Of a DNA stretch of 64,000 nucleotides, positions 10,112-18,530 are shown piece by piece. The stretch is from Campylobacter concisus. GTDB lineage: Bacteria > Campylobacterota > Campylobacteria > Campylobacterales > Campylobacteraceae. How positions within the stretch are numbered: position 1 is the stretch's first letter; every line of letters starts with the position of its first letter. The notes below the pieces were generated by a model. It did no database searches, was not told the DNA's origin, and worked only from the letters and a program-made list of their open reading frames with translations. A program made the position numbers and the translations under genes. The DNA is taken from the NCBI RefSeq assembly GCF_015679985.1, contig NZ_CP049239.1, positions 1,302,001-1,366,000 of the forward strand, written 5' to 3'.

Positions 10112-11218
10112 TTGATAAAACTAGATCGGCGTATTTTAACACATTTTGATTTTATTCAGCCGTTTTTAATAATCCCAATCATCATAATTTCATATATCCT
10201 GGTTTCCGAGGCAAACGACATTTTAGCAAACAAACAACTTATATATTTTGGCATAGGTTTTGCATCATTTTGCGTAGCATTTTTACTGCCCATTAGGCGT
10301 ATCGACTGGATCATTCCGATGTTTTACTGGGTCTGCATCGTGCTGCTTTTAAGCGTTGATCTCTTTGGCGTTAGCAAACTAGGTGCTAGGCGCTGGCTAG
10401 AAATTCCCTTCGTTCACTTCACACTTCAGCCATCAGAGCTTATGAAGCCAGCATTTTTGCTGATGTTAGCCTATCTCATTAAACAGCGTCCTCCAAAGGC
10501 TAATGGATACGGAGTAAAAGATTTTTTAAGACTTAGTTTTTATATACTTTTACCATTTGTGCTCATCATGAAAGAGCCTGATCTTGGTACTGCGCTCATA
10601 CTTTTGATAGTTGGCTACACTATTCTTTTTGTCATCGGCGTAAATAAGAAAATTTGGATAACTATCATCCTTGCGATAGGCTTTTTGGCGCCGGTTTTGT
10701 ATGAAAATTTACATGACTATCAAAAAAAGAGGATTCACGATTTCATCGCTGAAGAGCCAAGCTATCACGTCAAACAAAGCATCATCGCCATAGGTAGCGG
10801 CGGATTAAAGGGCAAGCCAAAGGACGAAGCAACACAGACGCACTTTAAATTTTTACCAATCGCCACTAGTGACTTCATCTTTGCATACAACATCGAGCGT
10901 TTTGGCTTTTATGGTGGATTGTTTCTGCTTGGACTTTATGGAGCACTTATAACACATCTTTTAAGTTTAAATTACGGTCTAAAAAACGACTATTTTACGC
11001 AAGTTACTACCACGGGGATTGCTGCACTTATTTTCGTTTACGTCGGCGTAAATGTCTCGATGACTATCGGTTTTGCACCAGTTGTGGGCGTACCACTACC
11101 ATTTTTTAGTTACGGTGGAAGCAGCTTTGTTACATTTATGGTACTTTTTGGAATTTTGCAAAATTTGCTAACTTTTAGATTTGATAGAACTTATAGCTTT
11201 ATAAAAATTCACTTCTAA
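10112..11218 (+). CDS. rodA: Rod-shape peptidoglycan glycosyltransferase RodA (SEDS family)
   Basis: Polymerises lipid II during cell elongation together with a class B penicillin-binding protein. The protein has 368 residues and about ten membrane helices. Typical SEDS segments are visible: GARRWLEIP, QPSELMKP (about 109-116), KEPDLGTAL (about 153-161), and the C-terminal VGVPLPFFSYGGSS (about 330-343). The start is TTG at 12112-style context: AAGG at 10101-10104 lies eight bases before the TTG at 10112, and no ATG is near. It is monocistronic on the plus strand, with only 17 bp separating it from the convergent PLP-enzyme gene. The neighbouring FtsEX/EnvC genes also act on the cell wall. 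Confidence 0.92.
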   Translation: MIKLDRRILTHFDFIQPFLIIPIIIISYILVSEANDILANKQLIYFGIGFASFCVAFLLPIRRIDWIIPMFYWVCIVLLLSVDLFGVSKLGARRWLEIPFVHFTLQPSELMKPAFLLMLAYLIKQRPPKANGYGVKDFLRLSFYILLPFVLIMKEPDLGTALILLIVGYTILFVIGVNKKIWITIILAIGFLAPVLYENLHDYQKKRIHDFIAEEPSYHVKQSIIAIGSGGLKGKPKDEATQTHFKFLPIATSDFIFAYNIERFGFYGGLFLLGLYGALITHLLSLNYGLKNDYFTQVTTTGIAALIFVYVGVNVSMTIGFAPVVGVPLPFFSYGGSSFVTFMVLFGILQNLLTFRFDRTYSFIKIHF

Positions 11219-11235
11219 AATTTTCTCTGCAAGTA

Positions 11236-12510
11236 TCAAGCTTTGTGTTTTTTGATGCAAGACTTTATGGCATTTATAAGATATTTTATATCCTCTTTTG
11301 TATGCGTATAGTGAATGCTGACACGCACCCAGCCAGGTTTTGCTTCAAAAATGGTATTATCTTTTAAATTAAGCAGATCATGTCCATACGGCCCAGCACA
11401 ATCACAGCCCGCACGCGTTTGTATACCAAAATTACTACTTAAACTAGCAGCAAAATCATAAGGCGAAATGTCTTTTACATTAAATGCAAAAATAGGCAAT
11501 CTGTCTAAATTTTCAGGGCAATAATTTATCACCTCATCTATCTTTTCTAGCTCTTTACAAAACATCTCGCCTAGCTCACATTCAGCCACTTTTATATTAT
11601 TAAGTCCGATTTCATTTCTTAGCTTGTAGGCTAAATTTGCACGCATTAGCTGCATTATCGGTGGCGTGCCGCCCTCTTCTAAATTTTCAACTTCATTAGT
11701 AAAAATATGCGATGTCCTGCTTACGTACTTGACTGTGCCTCCTGCTGCAAATGTAGGCAAATTTTTACAAAGCTCTTTTTTGATAGCCAAAAGCCCACAA
11801 CTCCCAACTCCACCAAGCAGCTTGTGAGGCGAGAGAAACAGTGCGTCAAAATATTTACAATCGACATTTTCATAAGCACTAAGAGTAGCCACATCAAGTG
11901 CCAAAATGCCATTATATTTTTTAATCAGCGAGTAAATTTTTTTATAATTAGTTTTAACGCCAGTGACGTTTGAGGCGGCACTAAAGCTAGCTATTATCTT
12001 TCTTTTTGCATTTTGCTTTAATGTATTCTCAAGCATCGCATAGTCTATCTCATTATTTTCATCAAGCTCTATACGTTTTATATCGCAAAGCCCTTCTCTT
12101 AAGCTAACTTCAACGGAGTGATGCTCATAAGGGCCAATAATCGCTAGTGGCAAGTTTAAATTTCTTAAATTTGCTTTACCGATCAAGGCTCTTGTAGCTG
12201 GTGAGAGATAAATTCCCATTAGCTCTTGAAATTTCTTTATCGCAGCCGTCGCTCCTTGACCAGTCGCAATAAGATAAAAACTATCATCAAGGCCCAATAA
12301 GCTTTTTAGCTCAGCTCTTGCATTTTCATAGTATTTTTGTGTTAGTATCGCACTTGAACTACTATCTGAGTGAGTGTTTGCATAGGTTTTTAAAAATTTT
12401 AAAATTTCATCTTCAATGGGCTTATAAGCAAGACCTGAAGCCGTGTAGTCAAAATAGTAAAGGCCCTCTTTTAAAATGATATTTTTTCTTACTTCATCGA
12501 TATTTAGCAA
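11236..12510 (-). CDS. Class V PLP-dependent enzyme, cysteine-desulfurase-like (copy 1)
   Basis: PLP enzyme of the NifS/SufS/Csd fold (aminotransferase class V). The PLP lysine is in SPHKLLGG and a cysteine-rich loop TRAGCDCAGPYGHD stands where SufS-type enzymes have their catalytic cysteine. The open frame extends upstream to 12576, but AAGGAAAACG places the ribosome just before a TTG at 12510, and that start matches the N-terminus of the paralogue at 13921. The result is 424 residues. It is the last gene of the PLP-thiD-thiE-PLP run. The substrate is unknown; cysteine desulfuration for thiamin sulfur or for cofactor repair are possibilities, not demonstrated ones. Confidence 0.75.
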   Translation of the reverse strand: MLNIDEVRKNIILKEGLYYFDYTASGLAYKPIEDEILKFLKTYANTHSDSSSSAILTQKYYENARAELKSLLGLDDSFYLIATGQGATAAIKKFQELMGIYLSPATRALIGKANLRNLNLPLAIIGPYEHHSVEVSLREGLCDIKRIELDENNEIDYAMLENTLKQNAKRKIIASFSAASNVTGVKTNYKKIYSLIKKYNGILALDVATLSAYENVDCKYFDALFLSPHKLLGGVGSCGLLAIKKELCKNLPTFAAGGTVKYVSRTSHIFTNEVENLEEGGTPPIMQLMRANLAYKLRNEIGLNNIKVAECELGEMFCKELEKIDEVINYCPENLDRLPIFAFNVKDISPYDFAASLSSNFGIQTRAGCDCAGPYGHDLLNLKDNTIFEAKPGWVRVSIHYTHTKEDIKYLINAIKSCIKKHKA

Positions 12511-12579
12511 CGTTTTCCTTTTTTTAAAGCAGGGATTATAGTGAAATTTTGATAAAAAAGCTTGCAAAACAAGCATCTT

Positions 12580-13185
12580 TTAAAGCAATAAATTTCTTTG
12601 TAAATTTTCTATATTTTTCTTTATCGTGACATCTTTATATATAGCAGATATTAAGGCGACCATGTCTGGCTTTACTCTAGCGACACTTGCAATGTTGCTA
12701 GCATTTATGCCTCCTATGACACACACATTCATTCCCATTTCTTTTGCTTGTGATATAGTTTGAGCCTTGCAAAGCGGTGCATTTGGTTTTGTTGGGCTTT
12801 TAAACATCGCTCCAAAAGCCACATAGCTAGCACCATTTTGTTTTGCCCTAATGGCAAGCTCCAAGCTATCATAGCAGCTAACTCCCACGTAAGCATCATT
12901 TCCTAAAATTTCAAACGCTTCTTTTATGCTCGCATCATCTTTTCCCAAATGCACGGACTTTGCCCCTATATGAGCAGCAAATAAAATATCATCATTTACG
13001 ATAAATCTGGCTCCAAATTTTTCGCATAAGTTGAAAATTTCACCAGCTAGCCTCTCATCTTTGGGTATTTTTTTAGAGCGAAATTGAAAAAATTTCACCC
13101 CACACTCTAAAATTTCTTTAGTATATTGCAAGGCTAAATTTTCAGGCATCAACACATCGTCGCTAATCGCGTAAATTTCAATCAC
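12580..13185 (-). CDS. thiE: Thiamine-phosphate synthase
   Basis: Joins hydroxymethylpyrimidine diphosphate to the thiazole phosphate to give thiamin phosphate. The protein is a TIM barrel of 201 residues. QFRSKK near 37-42 corresponds to the conserved QxRxK of ThiE, followed by VNDDILFAAHIGAKSVHLG (diphosphate and metal site), GASYVAFGAMFKSPTKP (family GPxFxTxTK) and VIGGINASN (phosphate site). It overlaps thiD by 8 bp, so the two final steps of the pyrimidine branch are coupled. No thiazole-forming gene (thiG, thiH, thiS) is in the window. Confidence 0.9.
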   Translation of the reverse strand: MIEIYAISDDVLMPENLALQYTKEILECGVKFFQFRSKKIPKDERLAGEIFNLCEKFGARFIVNDDILFAAHIGAKSVHLGKDDASIKEAFEILGNDAYVGVSCYDSLELAIRAKQNGASYVAFGAMFKSPTKPNAPLCKAQTISQAKEMGMNVCVIGGINASNIASVARVKPDMVALISAIYKDVTIKKNIENLQRNLLL

Positions 13186-13924
13186 TTATGCCAACTTTAT
13201 GATTTAGTAGACGTTTACCAAATTTTGTCCTAATTGCATTTTTAATAGCATTTAAAATATATTTTTTTGCTAGTTTTATAGCCTCTTCTTTTGTGTGTCC
13301 ATTTGCCAGCAAGCAGGCCAGCGCACTTGCAAAGCTACATCCAGCCCCATGCATGATCTCTGGTTTTATTAGTGGCTCTTTAAATTTAATTACGTCACCA
13401 TTTTTTTTATAAAGAGTATCTTCACAAATTTCTGCAACCATGCTTCGCTTTAAGATCATATCGCAAGATAAATTTTTACTATCAAGCTCCAAAACTTTGG
13501 CTTCATCGATATTTGGCGTGATAATGTCTGCAAATTTAAAAAGCTCTTTTAAGCTTGCTATCGCGTCATCCTCAAGAAGCTTTGAGCCTGATTTTGCTAC
13601 GCAAACTGGGTCTATTACTATTTTAATGCCTTGCTTATGAAATTTTTCAAGCCAAGAACCAACGCAAGATATAAGCTCTTTATTAAAAAGCATACCAACC
13701 TTTATGGCATCTATGTTTAGCTCTTCGTCTACCATTTTGATCTGTTCATTTAGATTTGTAGCATTTGTAGCAAAGATATTGCTAACGCCATTTGTATTTT
13801 GTGCCGTAAGAGCCGTAATAGCTGTCGCTGCGTAGCAAGAAAATGCCTCGCATGTCTTAATATCAGCCTGTACGCCAGCACCACCAACACTATCACTTCC
13901 TGCAATGATTAATATATTTTTCAT
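13178..13924 (-). CDS. thiD: Hydroxymethylpyrimidine (phosphate) kinase
   Basis: Phosphorylates hydroxymethylpyrimidine twice to supply ThiE. It belongs to the ribokinase superfamily and has 248 residues. Diagnostic parts are the N-terminal IAGSDSVGGAGVQADIKT, the ALTAQNTNGV segment, the TPNIDEA segment and the anion-hole motif HGAGCSFASALA near 210-221, where the GxGC(S/T) aspartate position of other ribokinases is Cys, as usual for ThiD. It overlaps the PLP-enzyme gene upstream by 4 bp (ATGA) and thiE downstream by 8 bp. Confidence 0.92.
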   Translation of the reverse strand: MKNILIIAGSDSVGGAGVQADIKTCEAFSCYAATAITALTAQNTNGVSNIFATNATNLNEQIKMVDEELNIDAIKVGMLFNKELISCVGSWLEKFHKQGIKIVIDPVCVAKSGSKLLEDDAIASLKELFKFADIITPNIDEAKVLELDSKNLSCDMILKRSMVAEICEDTLYKKNGDVIKFKEPLIKPEIMHGAGCSFASALACLLANGHTKEEAIKLAKKYILNAIKNAIRTKFGKRLLNHKVGISD

Positions 13925-15252
13925 CTATCTCCCATACAACCTGAAATTTTATCAACACTAAAAGGATCATCAACCTTCCAAATACTTGAATACTTCTTAA
14001 TGCTATTTTTTAATGCATCTACTAAATAATCCACGTCTTGTAGCGTATGCGTATAGTGGAGTCCAGCCCTTACCCAGCCTGGCTTATGGGTAAATAGTGC
14101 ATCTTCTTTTAAATGAAGCAAATCATGTCCATATGGCCCAGCACAAGAACATCCTGCACGCGTTTGAATGCCATATTCTTTGCTTAAAACTTTAGCTAGT
14201 TCATAAGGCGAAACACCAGTTATGTTAAAAGAAAATATCGGCAAACGCTTTATGTTATTTGGATGATAGCACGTAAGCTCAGGAATTTCTGTTAGTCTTT
14301 TCTCAAAATACTCTCCAAGCTCGCTCTCATTTTCATATATTGTCCCAAATCCTATCTCATTTCTTAGCCTATAGGCCAAATTTGCCCTTATAAGTCCTAA
14401 AATAGGCGGAGTGCCAGCCTCTTCTAGCTGTTCACTATCTTTTACAAATATAGCATAGTTTTTGCTAACATAACTTACCGTTCCACCACCAGCAAATGTC
14501 GGCTCATCTGAGTTTGCAAGTATCTTTTTTATAGCAAGAAGCCCACAACTTCCTACTCCACCAAGCAGTTTATGTGGCGATAAAAAAAGAGCATCAAAAT
14601 AGTCACAATCAATATTTCCATAAGCGCTAAAACTTGCAGCATCAAATGCCACAATGCCACCATAAGATTTTACAAGAGTATAAATTTTTCTATAATCACT
14701 CAAAACCCCAGTCACATTTGAAGCCACACTAAAAGTTGCGATGATCTCACGACCGACATTTATCCTTAAAATTTGCTCCAAATGATTAAAGTCTATCCCT
14801 CCATTTTTATCAAGCCTGATACGCTCAACCTCGCAAAGTGCTTGCCTAAAGCTTATCTCATTTGAATGGTGCTCATAAGGGCCAAGCACCACAAGCGGAG
14901 AATTTTCATCTGGCTTTAATGAATATCTTTTTTTTAATGCTGGCGGCGCATAAATTCCTAAAATTTCTTGAAATTTCTTTATCGCACCGGTAGCTCCATT
15001 GCCACAAGTAAAAAGATAAAAGCTCTCATCAAGTCCTAGCAAGCTTTTTAATTCACGTCTTGAATCTTCATAAATTTGAGCGGTTTTATAGGCATTTGAT
15101 GAGCTGATAGAGTGCGTATTTGCGTAAGTTTGAAGTATTTTTGCCATCTCATCTTCGATAGGTTTATAAGCTAGCCCTGAAGCTGTAAAGTCAAAATAAT
15201 AAATACCATTTTTTAAAATTATATTTTCTTTAATGTGCTCTAAATTTACCAA
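13921..15252 (-). CDS. Class V PLP-dependent enzyme, cysteine-desulfurase-like (copy 2)
   Basis: Close paralogue of the product of 11236-12510, sharing long identical blocks (FTASGLAYKPIEDE, LFLSPHKLLGGVGSCGLLAI, AGPYGHDLL). PLP lysine is K228 in SPHK; C368 and C370 lie in TRAGCSCAGP where SufS-like enzymes hold the sulfur-accepting cysteine. The 443 residues include a short extra C-terminal tail absent from copy 1. The start is TTG at 15252, about seven bases after AGGG; no ATG is available. It is first in the run with thiD and thiE and has a good -10 box upstream. A desulfurase role in thiamin synthesis is an inference from context only. Confidence 0.75.
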   Translation of the reverse strand: MVNLEHIKENIILKNGIYYFDFTASGLAYKPIEDEMAKILQTYANTHSISSSNAYKTAQIYEDSRRELKSLLGLDESFYLFTCGNGATGAIKKFQEILGIYAPPALKKRYSLKPDENSPLVVLGPYEHHSNEISFRQALCEVERIRLDKNGGIDFNHLEQILRINVGREIIATFSVASNVTGVLSDYRKIYTLVKSYGGIVAFDAASFSAYGNIDCDYFDALFLSPHKLLGGVGSCGLLAIKKILANSDEPTFAGGGTVSYVSKNYAIFVKDSEQLEEAGTPPILGLIRANLAYRLRNEIGFGTIYENESELGEYFEKRLTEIPELTCYHPNNIKRLPIFSFNITGVSPYELAKVLSKEYGIQTRAGCSCAGPYGHDLLHLKEDALFTHKPGWVRAGLHYTHTLQDVDYLVDALKNSIKKYSSIWKVDDPFSVDKISGCMGDR

Positions 15253-15278
15253 ATCACAACCCTTGTTTTTTGCGTAGC

Positions 15279-15284
15279 ATTATA
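15279..15284 (-). promoter_or_regulatory. -10 box for the PLP-thiD-thiE-PLP operon
   Basis: TATAAT reads on the minus strand 26 bases upstream of the TTG start at 15252, and transcription would begin near 15272. No structured leader of riboswitch size fits in the short untranslated region, so thiamin-pyrophosphate riboswitch control of this operon is unlikely. Confidence 0.5.
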
Positions 15285-15301
15285 GATTACTTTAGCTAAA
15301 A

Positions 15302-15312
15302 TATACTACAAT
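15302..15312 (+). promoter_or_regulatory. -10 region for the DUF234-flgS-hydrolase operon
   Basis: Overlapping -10-like hexamers TATACT and TACAAT stand about ten bases before the AAGGAG at 15322-15327, divergent from the thiamin operon promoter. Which hexamer is used cannot be decided by eye. Confidence 0.4.
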
Positions 15313-15362
15313 GCCCAAATAAAGGAGCCGATATAAAAGCTTTAAAATCAACATTTGAGCGA

Positions 15363-16199
15363 ATGAAACACCTTGATATAAATGAACTTATTAAATTTCA
15401 TCTCGTCTTTGATGAGTTTGATTTAAAGCACTCATATTATGATGTTTTTGAAGCGATTGAGGCTGAAATTTTAAACAACTTCTTAGCCTTGATGCCAAAA
15501 TTTTACTTCGAGTCCGATACAAACGATGCTATAAAATCTGCCCTCATAAAACTTGCACGAAGCGATAGAAAAAAATTTAACGTACATAAAATTTTACCTC
15601 AAAGCCTAGCTAGCAAAGTCTATGCAAAGCTTTTTGAAAAGAATTTTTTACTGCTTGAGAAAAGTAGAGAAGTACTTCCAAAAAGATCAAAAAACCAAAT
15701 GCTAAAAAAAGAAGAAAGGGGCTATAAAGTTGAAGATAAAATACATTTTAATAGCCATTTTTCAAGGTTTTGGTTCAGATTTATAGAGCCAAATTTAAGC
15801 TTGCTAAAAGCTGGTAAAAATGATGAAATTTTAGCCACTATAAAAAAAGAATTTGACGAATATGCAAGCCTTGGATTTGAAATTCTGTGCGGTGAGCTCA
15901 TGGCAAAAAAATTTATGATTAATGGCATATTTTTAAGTAGCTTTTGGAGCAGGAATATAGAGCTTGATATGCTATTAAATATAGGTGGCAAGATCATAGT
16001 CGGCGAGGCAAAATACAAAGAGAGAAAGGTTTGTAAAAACGTGCTAAATTTACTATTAAAAAAATGCGAAAAACTAAATATCAGGCCAGATATTATTGCT
16101 CTTTTTTCAAAGAGTGGATTTAGTAGCGAGCTAAGAAATTTAAAGGATGAAAGGCTAAGGCTTTATGAAATTAGCGATTTTGAGGAACTTTTAAAATGA
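15363..16199 (+). CDS. DUF234-like protein with PD-(D/E)XK-type core, no ATPase domain
   Basis: Function unknown. The C-terminal half (about residues 125-278) resembles the DUF234 domain found at the end of archaeal-type AAA ATPases: FWFRFIEPNLSLLKAG, YASLGFEILCGEL, then SRNIELDMLL followed by IIVGEAKYKERKV, an acidic-acidic-lysine arrangement like PD-(D/E)XK nucleases, and FSKSGFSSEL. The first 120 residues look helical and have no Walker motifs, so the ATPase part of DUF234 proteins is absent. The best ribosome site (AAGGAG, 15322-15327) is 35 bases before the ATG at 15363 and five bases before an in-frame ATA at 15333, so the true N-terminus may be ten residues longer. It overlaps flgS by 4 bp. 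Confidence 0.7.
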   Translation: MKHLDINELIKFHLVFDEFDLKHSYYDVFEAIEAEILNNFLALMPKFYFESDTNDAIKSALIKLARSDRKKFNVHKILPQSLASKVYAKLFEKNFLLLEKSREVLPKRSKNQMLKKEERGYKVEDKIHFNSHFSRFWFRFIEPNLSLLKAGKNDEILATIKKEFDEYASLGFEILCGELMAKKFMINGIFLSSFWSRNIELDMLLNIGGKIIVGEAKYKERKVCKNVLNLLLKKCEKLNIRPDIIALFSKSGFSSELRNLKDERLRLYEISDFEELLK

Positions 16200-17185
16200 A
16201 CGAACACGATATCCAAGCTGGCTTAAAAAGCCTGATAGAGCAGACTTATCTGATAGAAAACGAATATAAAAATTTAACATCATCTTACACAAACTTGCAA
16301 AATTTCATTAAAGATATTGTAGAAATTTTGCCAAATGCTATCTGGGTGTTAGATGAAAATGATGAGATCTTTTTACAAAACTCAGAAGCAGTAAGACTTG
16401 GTAAAATTTTTAAAGAGATACCAAAAAAAGAGGGCGAGATAAATGTAGATGGACAAATTTATCTTTTTAAAACAAGCTCTAAAGACAATAAACTAATAAT
16501 CTCTGCAACAAACATAACAGTAGAAAAACGTACCGAGCGTCTTGCCTCTATGGGCCAAGTGGCAGCTCACCTAGCCCACGAGATCAGAAATCCAGTAGGC
16601 TCTATCTCGCTTTTAGCTTCAACTCTACTTAAAAGAGCTGATGAACGCACAAAGCCTATCGTAAATCAAATACAAAAAGCTACATGGCGAGTCGAACGCA
16701 TAATCAAAGCCACTCTACTTTTTACAAAAGGTCTTAACATAAATGCACAAATTTTTGACTTTTCACAACTTAAAAAAGAGTGCGAAGAGGCTATAAATTT
16801 TTATGACTATTCAAAGGATATTAAATTTAGCCTAGAATTTCCAGATGGCAAATATACGGGCGATCTTAATCTACTAGCCATCGTCTTTCAAAATATTTTA
16901 TTTAACGCTATTGATGCCATCGAAGAGAGCGATGATGATGAAGGAGAGATCATTTTAAGCTACGAAAAAACACCAAGTGAGCATAAATTTATCGTTTACG
17001 ATAGTGGCGAGCCTATCAAAGACAAAGCCATAGTCTTTGAGCCATTTAAAAGTAGCAAGCTAAAAGGAAACGGCCTTGGACTACATCTTTGCTTACAGAT
17101 CATAGAGGCTCACAAAGGCAGTATCGAGATCACACTAAATCCAAAAACATTTTGCATAAATTTACCAATAAAGGAGAAAGAATGA
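16196..17185 (+). CDS. flgS: Histidine kinase FlgS (flagellar regulon)
   Basis: Soluble NtrB-like sensor kinase of 329 residues. In Campylobacter, FlgS responds to assembly of the flagellar export apparatus and phosphorylates FlgR to start sigma-54 transcription of flagellar genes. An N-terminal coiled coil (about 5-40) and a PAS-like segment (about 42-110) precede the H-box HLAHEIRNPVGS with phospho-acceptor H128. The ATP-binding domain shows NILFNAIDAIEES (N-box, near 229) and NGLGLHL (G2 box, near 297). No membrane segment is present. It overlaps both neighbours by 4 bp (ATGA). FlgR itself is not in the window, so identity rests on family features and on this remembered gene neighbourhood. 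Confidence 0.85.
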   Translation: MNEHDIQAGLKSLIEQTYLIENEYKNLTSSYTNLQNFIKDIVEILPNAIWVLDENDEIFLQNSEAVRLGKIFKEIPKKEGEINVDGQIYLFKTSSKDNKLIISATNITVEKRTERLASMGQVAAHLAHEIRNPVGSISLLASTLLKRADERTKPIVNQIQKATWRVERIIKATLLFTKGLNINAQIFDFSQLKKECEEAINFYDYSKDIKFSLEFPDGKYTGDLNLLAIVFQNILFNAIDAIEESDDDEGEIILSYEKTPSEHKFIVYDSGEPIKDKAIVFEPFKSSKLKGNGLGLHLCLQIIEAHKGSIEITLNPKTFCINLPIKEKE

Positions 17186-17844
17186 ACATACAAAAAGAAC
17201 TTGAGGCTTTTAAAAAATCTCTTCAAACGCTTGATTTAAGAGAAATTTCAAACGATGGAGCAAAAAATGTTGCATTTATCTGTATCGATATGATAGAAGC
17301 ATTTGCTGGCAGTGGTGCGCTCGCCAGTCAAAGAGTAGCCGCCTTATCAAAAGGGATCGCGACACTTTTTGATAGAGCGTGGAGAGATTTTGGTTTTAGA
17401 AATTTTATCCTTATAGAAGATAGGCACACCAGTGATTCAAAAGAATTTGAGAATTTTCTACCACATGCCATACTTGATACAAATGAGATAAAAACCGTAA
17501 AAGAGATAGAAAATCTAAGCTTTTTTAAAGAATTCAAGACATTTTATAAAAACTCTTTAAGCATTGCGTTTAATAAAGAATTTGAGAAATTTTTAGAGCA
17601 AAACCCACAAATTGACACTTTTGTTATTACTGGAGATTGCACTGATATGTGCGTTTATCAGTGTGTTAGTTATCTTAAACTACGAGCCAATGAATACAAT
17701 AAAAAAGCAAGAGTTATCGTGCCGTTTGATCTTACACAAACGTACGATATACCAGGACACAATGGCGATTTTTACCACGAGATGTTTTCTCTTCATATGA
17801 AGCTAGCACTTGGCGCTGATGTGGTAAAGAGTATTAAATTTTAA
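17182..17844 (+). CDS. Isochorismatase-like cysteine hydrolase
   Basis: Cysteine hydrolase of the nicotinamidase/isochorismatase fold, 220 residues. The catalytic triad is visible: D36 in FICIDM, K123 in YKNSLSIAF and C157 in GDCTDMCV. EDRHTSDSKEF (79-89) resembles the metal-binding loop of nicotinamidases, so deamidation of nicotinamide is a candidate reaction, but the family also includes many enzymes of unknown substrate. The start is the ATG at 17182, after AAAGGAG and overlapping the flgS stop as ATGA; the open frame continues upstream inside flgS but that part is not real. Its stop shares the palindrome TTAA with the stop of the convergent gene. Confidence 0.8.
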   Translation: MNIQKELEAFKKSLQTLDLREISNDGAKNVAFICIDMIEAFAGSGALASQRVAALSKGIATLFDRAWRDFGFRNFILIEDRHTSDSKEFENFLPHAILDTNEIKTVKEIENLSFFKEFKTFYKNSLSIAFNKEFEKFLEQNPQIDTFVITGDCTDMCVYQCVSYLKLRANEYNKKARVIVPFDLTQTYDIPGHNGDFYHEMFSLHMKLALGADVVKSIKF

Positions 17845-18516
17845 AGCTTACTTGAAATATTTATGAGCCTGTTTAGCTCGTCAAATTTAAAGCTAAGCTC
17901 GTATTTATCCGATACGATTTCATTAGGACTTTCGCTAAATTTCATATCACAGCTTAGCAAAAGTCCTTTTATAAAGATTTTATGATCCAACTCGTAACTG
18001 CTTAAACACTCATTTACTACGCTCAAAATCTCATTTGCTAGCACTGGCTCTTCAAAGACTATATCCGCTCTAAATGCCACATACGCCGCTCCTCCCTCGT
18101 ACTCTATCCTATAATAATTTTGCTCATCAAAAGCGGTGCAAAGAACCATACTAATCGTGTGACCATTAAAATTTTCATCCAGCTCAAATCGTGGCGTGCT
18201 AAATGCACTAAGTCCAAATTTCTCGCCAAACTCCCGTGCTTTATTTGCAAGCTCGAGCAAACGCTCATCAAAGCCATTTATATTTTCATAACCCCAAAGC
18301 CACGTATTTGACGAGAAGCTTTCAGAGCCAATAAACTGCATGTCAAACTCACGCCCATCAAAGTAAATTTTGCCACTATCAAAATCAACCTGCCAGTTGC
18401 TACCTTCAACAAGTAGCTTAAAATGCACGTTTTTGAAGTAATGTCGATTTGCCGACACATGCGCTAAAAAGCTCGCTCCAGTTACTTTTATCTATGCCAA
18501 GCTTATCTAAAAACAT
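17841..18516 (-). pseudogene. DUF6882-like protein, apparently frameshifted near its 5' end
   Basis: The long open frame (17841-18458, 205 residues) can only begin at a GTG without a ribosome site. Upstream, ATG at 18516 follows GGAG at 18522-18525 and lies 15 bp after the dnaE stop; it reads MFLDKLGIDKSNWSELFSA and then falls out of frame. Adding one base near 18460-18465 joins the two (FSA, His, VSANRHYF), giving a protein of about 224 residues. The DGREFDMQFIGSES and NTWLWGYENING segments resemble DUF6882 proteins of unknown function. Either one base was lost in this genome or in sequencing. It is most likely cotranscribed with dnaE. Confidence 0.65.
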
Positions 18517-18530
18517 CGCTTCTCCAGGCA

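Noticed and set aside
15253..15362. A possible thiamin-pyrophosphate riboswitch upstream of the thiD operon.
   Set aside because: The leader after the -10 box is about 20 bases, and no CUGAGA or related conserved element is present.
16994..17181. Upstream extension of the cysteine hydrolase frame to 17089 within flgS.
   Set aside because: AAAGGAG and the ATGA overlap at 17182 give a normal start, and the extension has no family similarity.
18278..18460. A 60-codon minus-strand frame beginning MCRQID inside the DUF6882-like gene.
   Set aside because: It overlaps the conserved reading almost fully, has no ribosome site, and its composition is that of an out-of-frame shadow.
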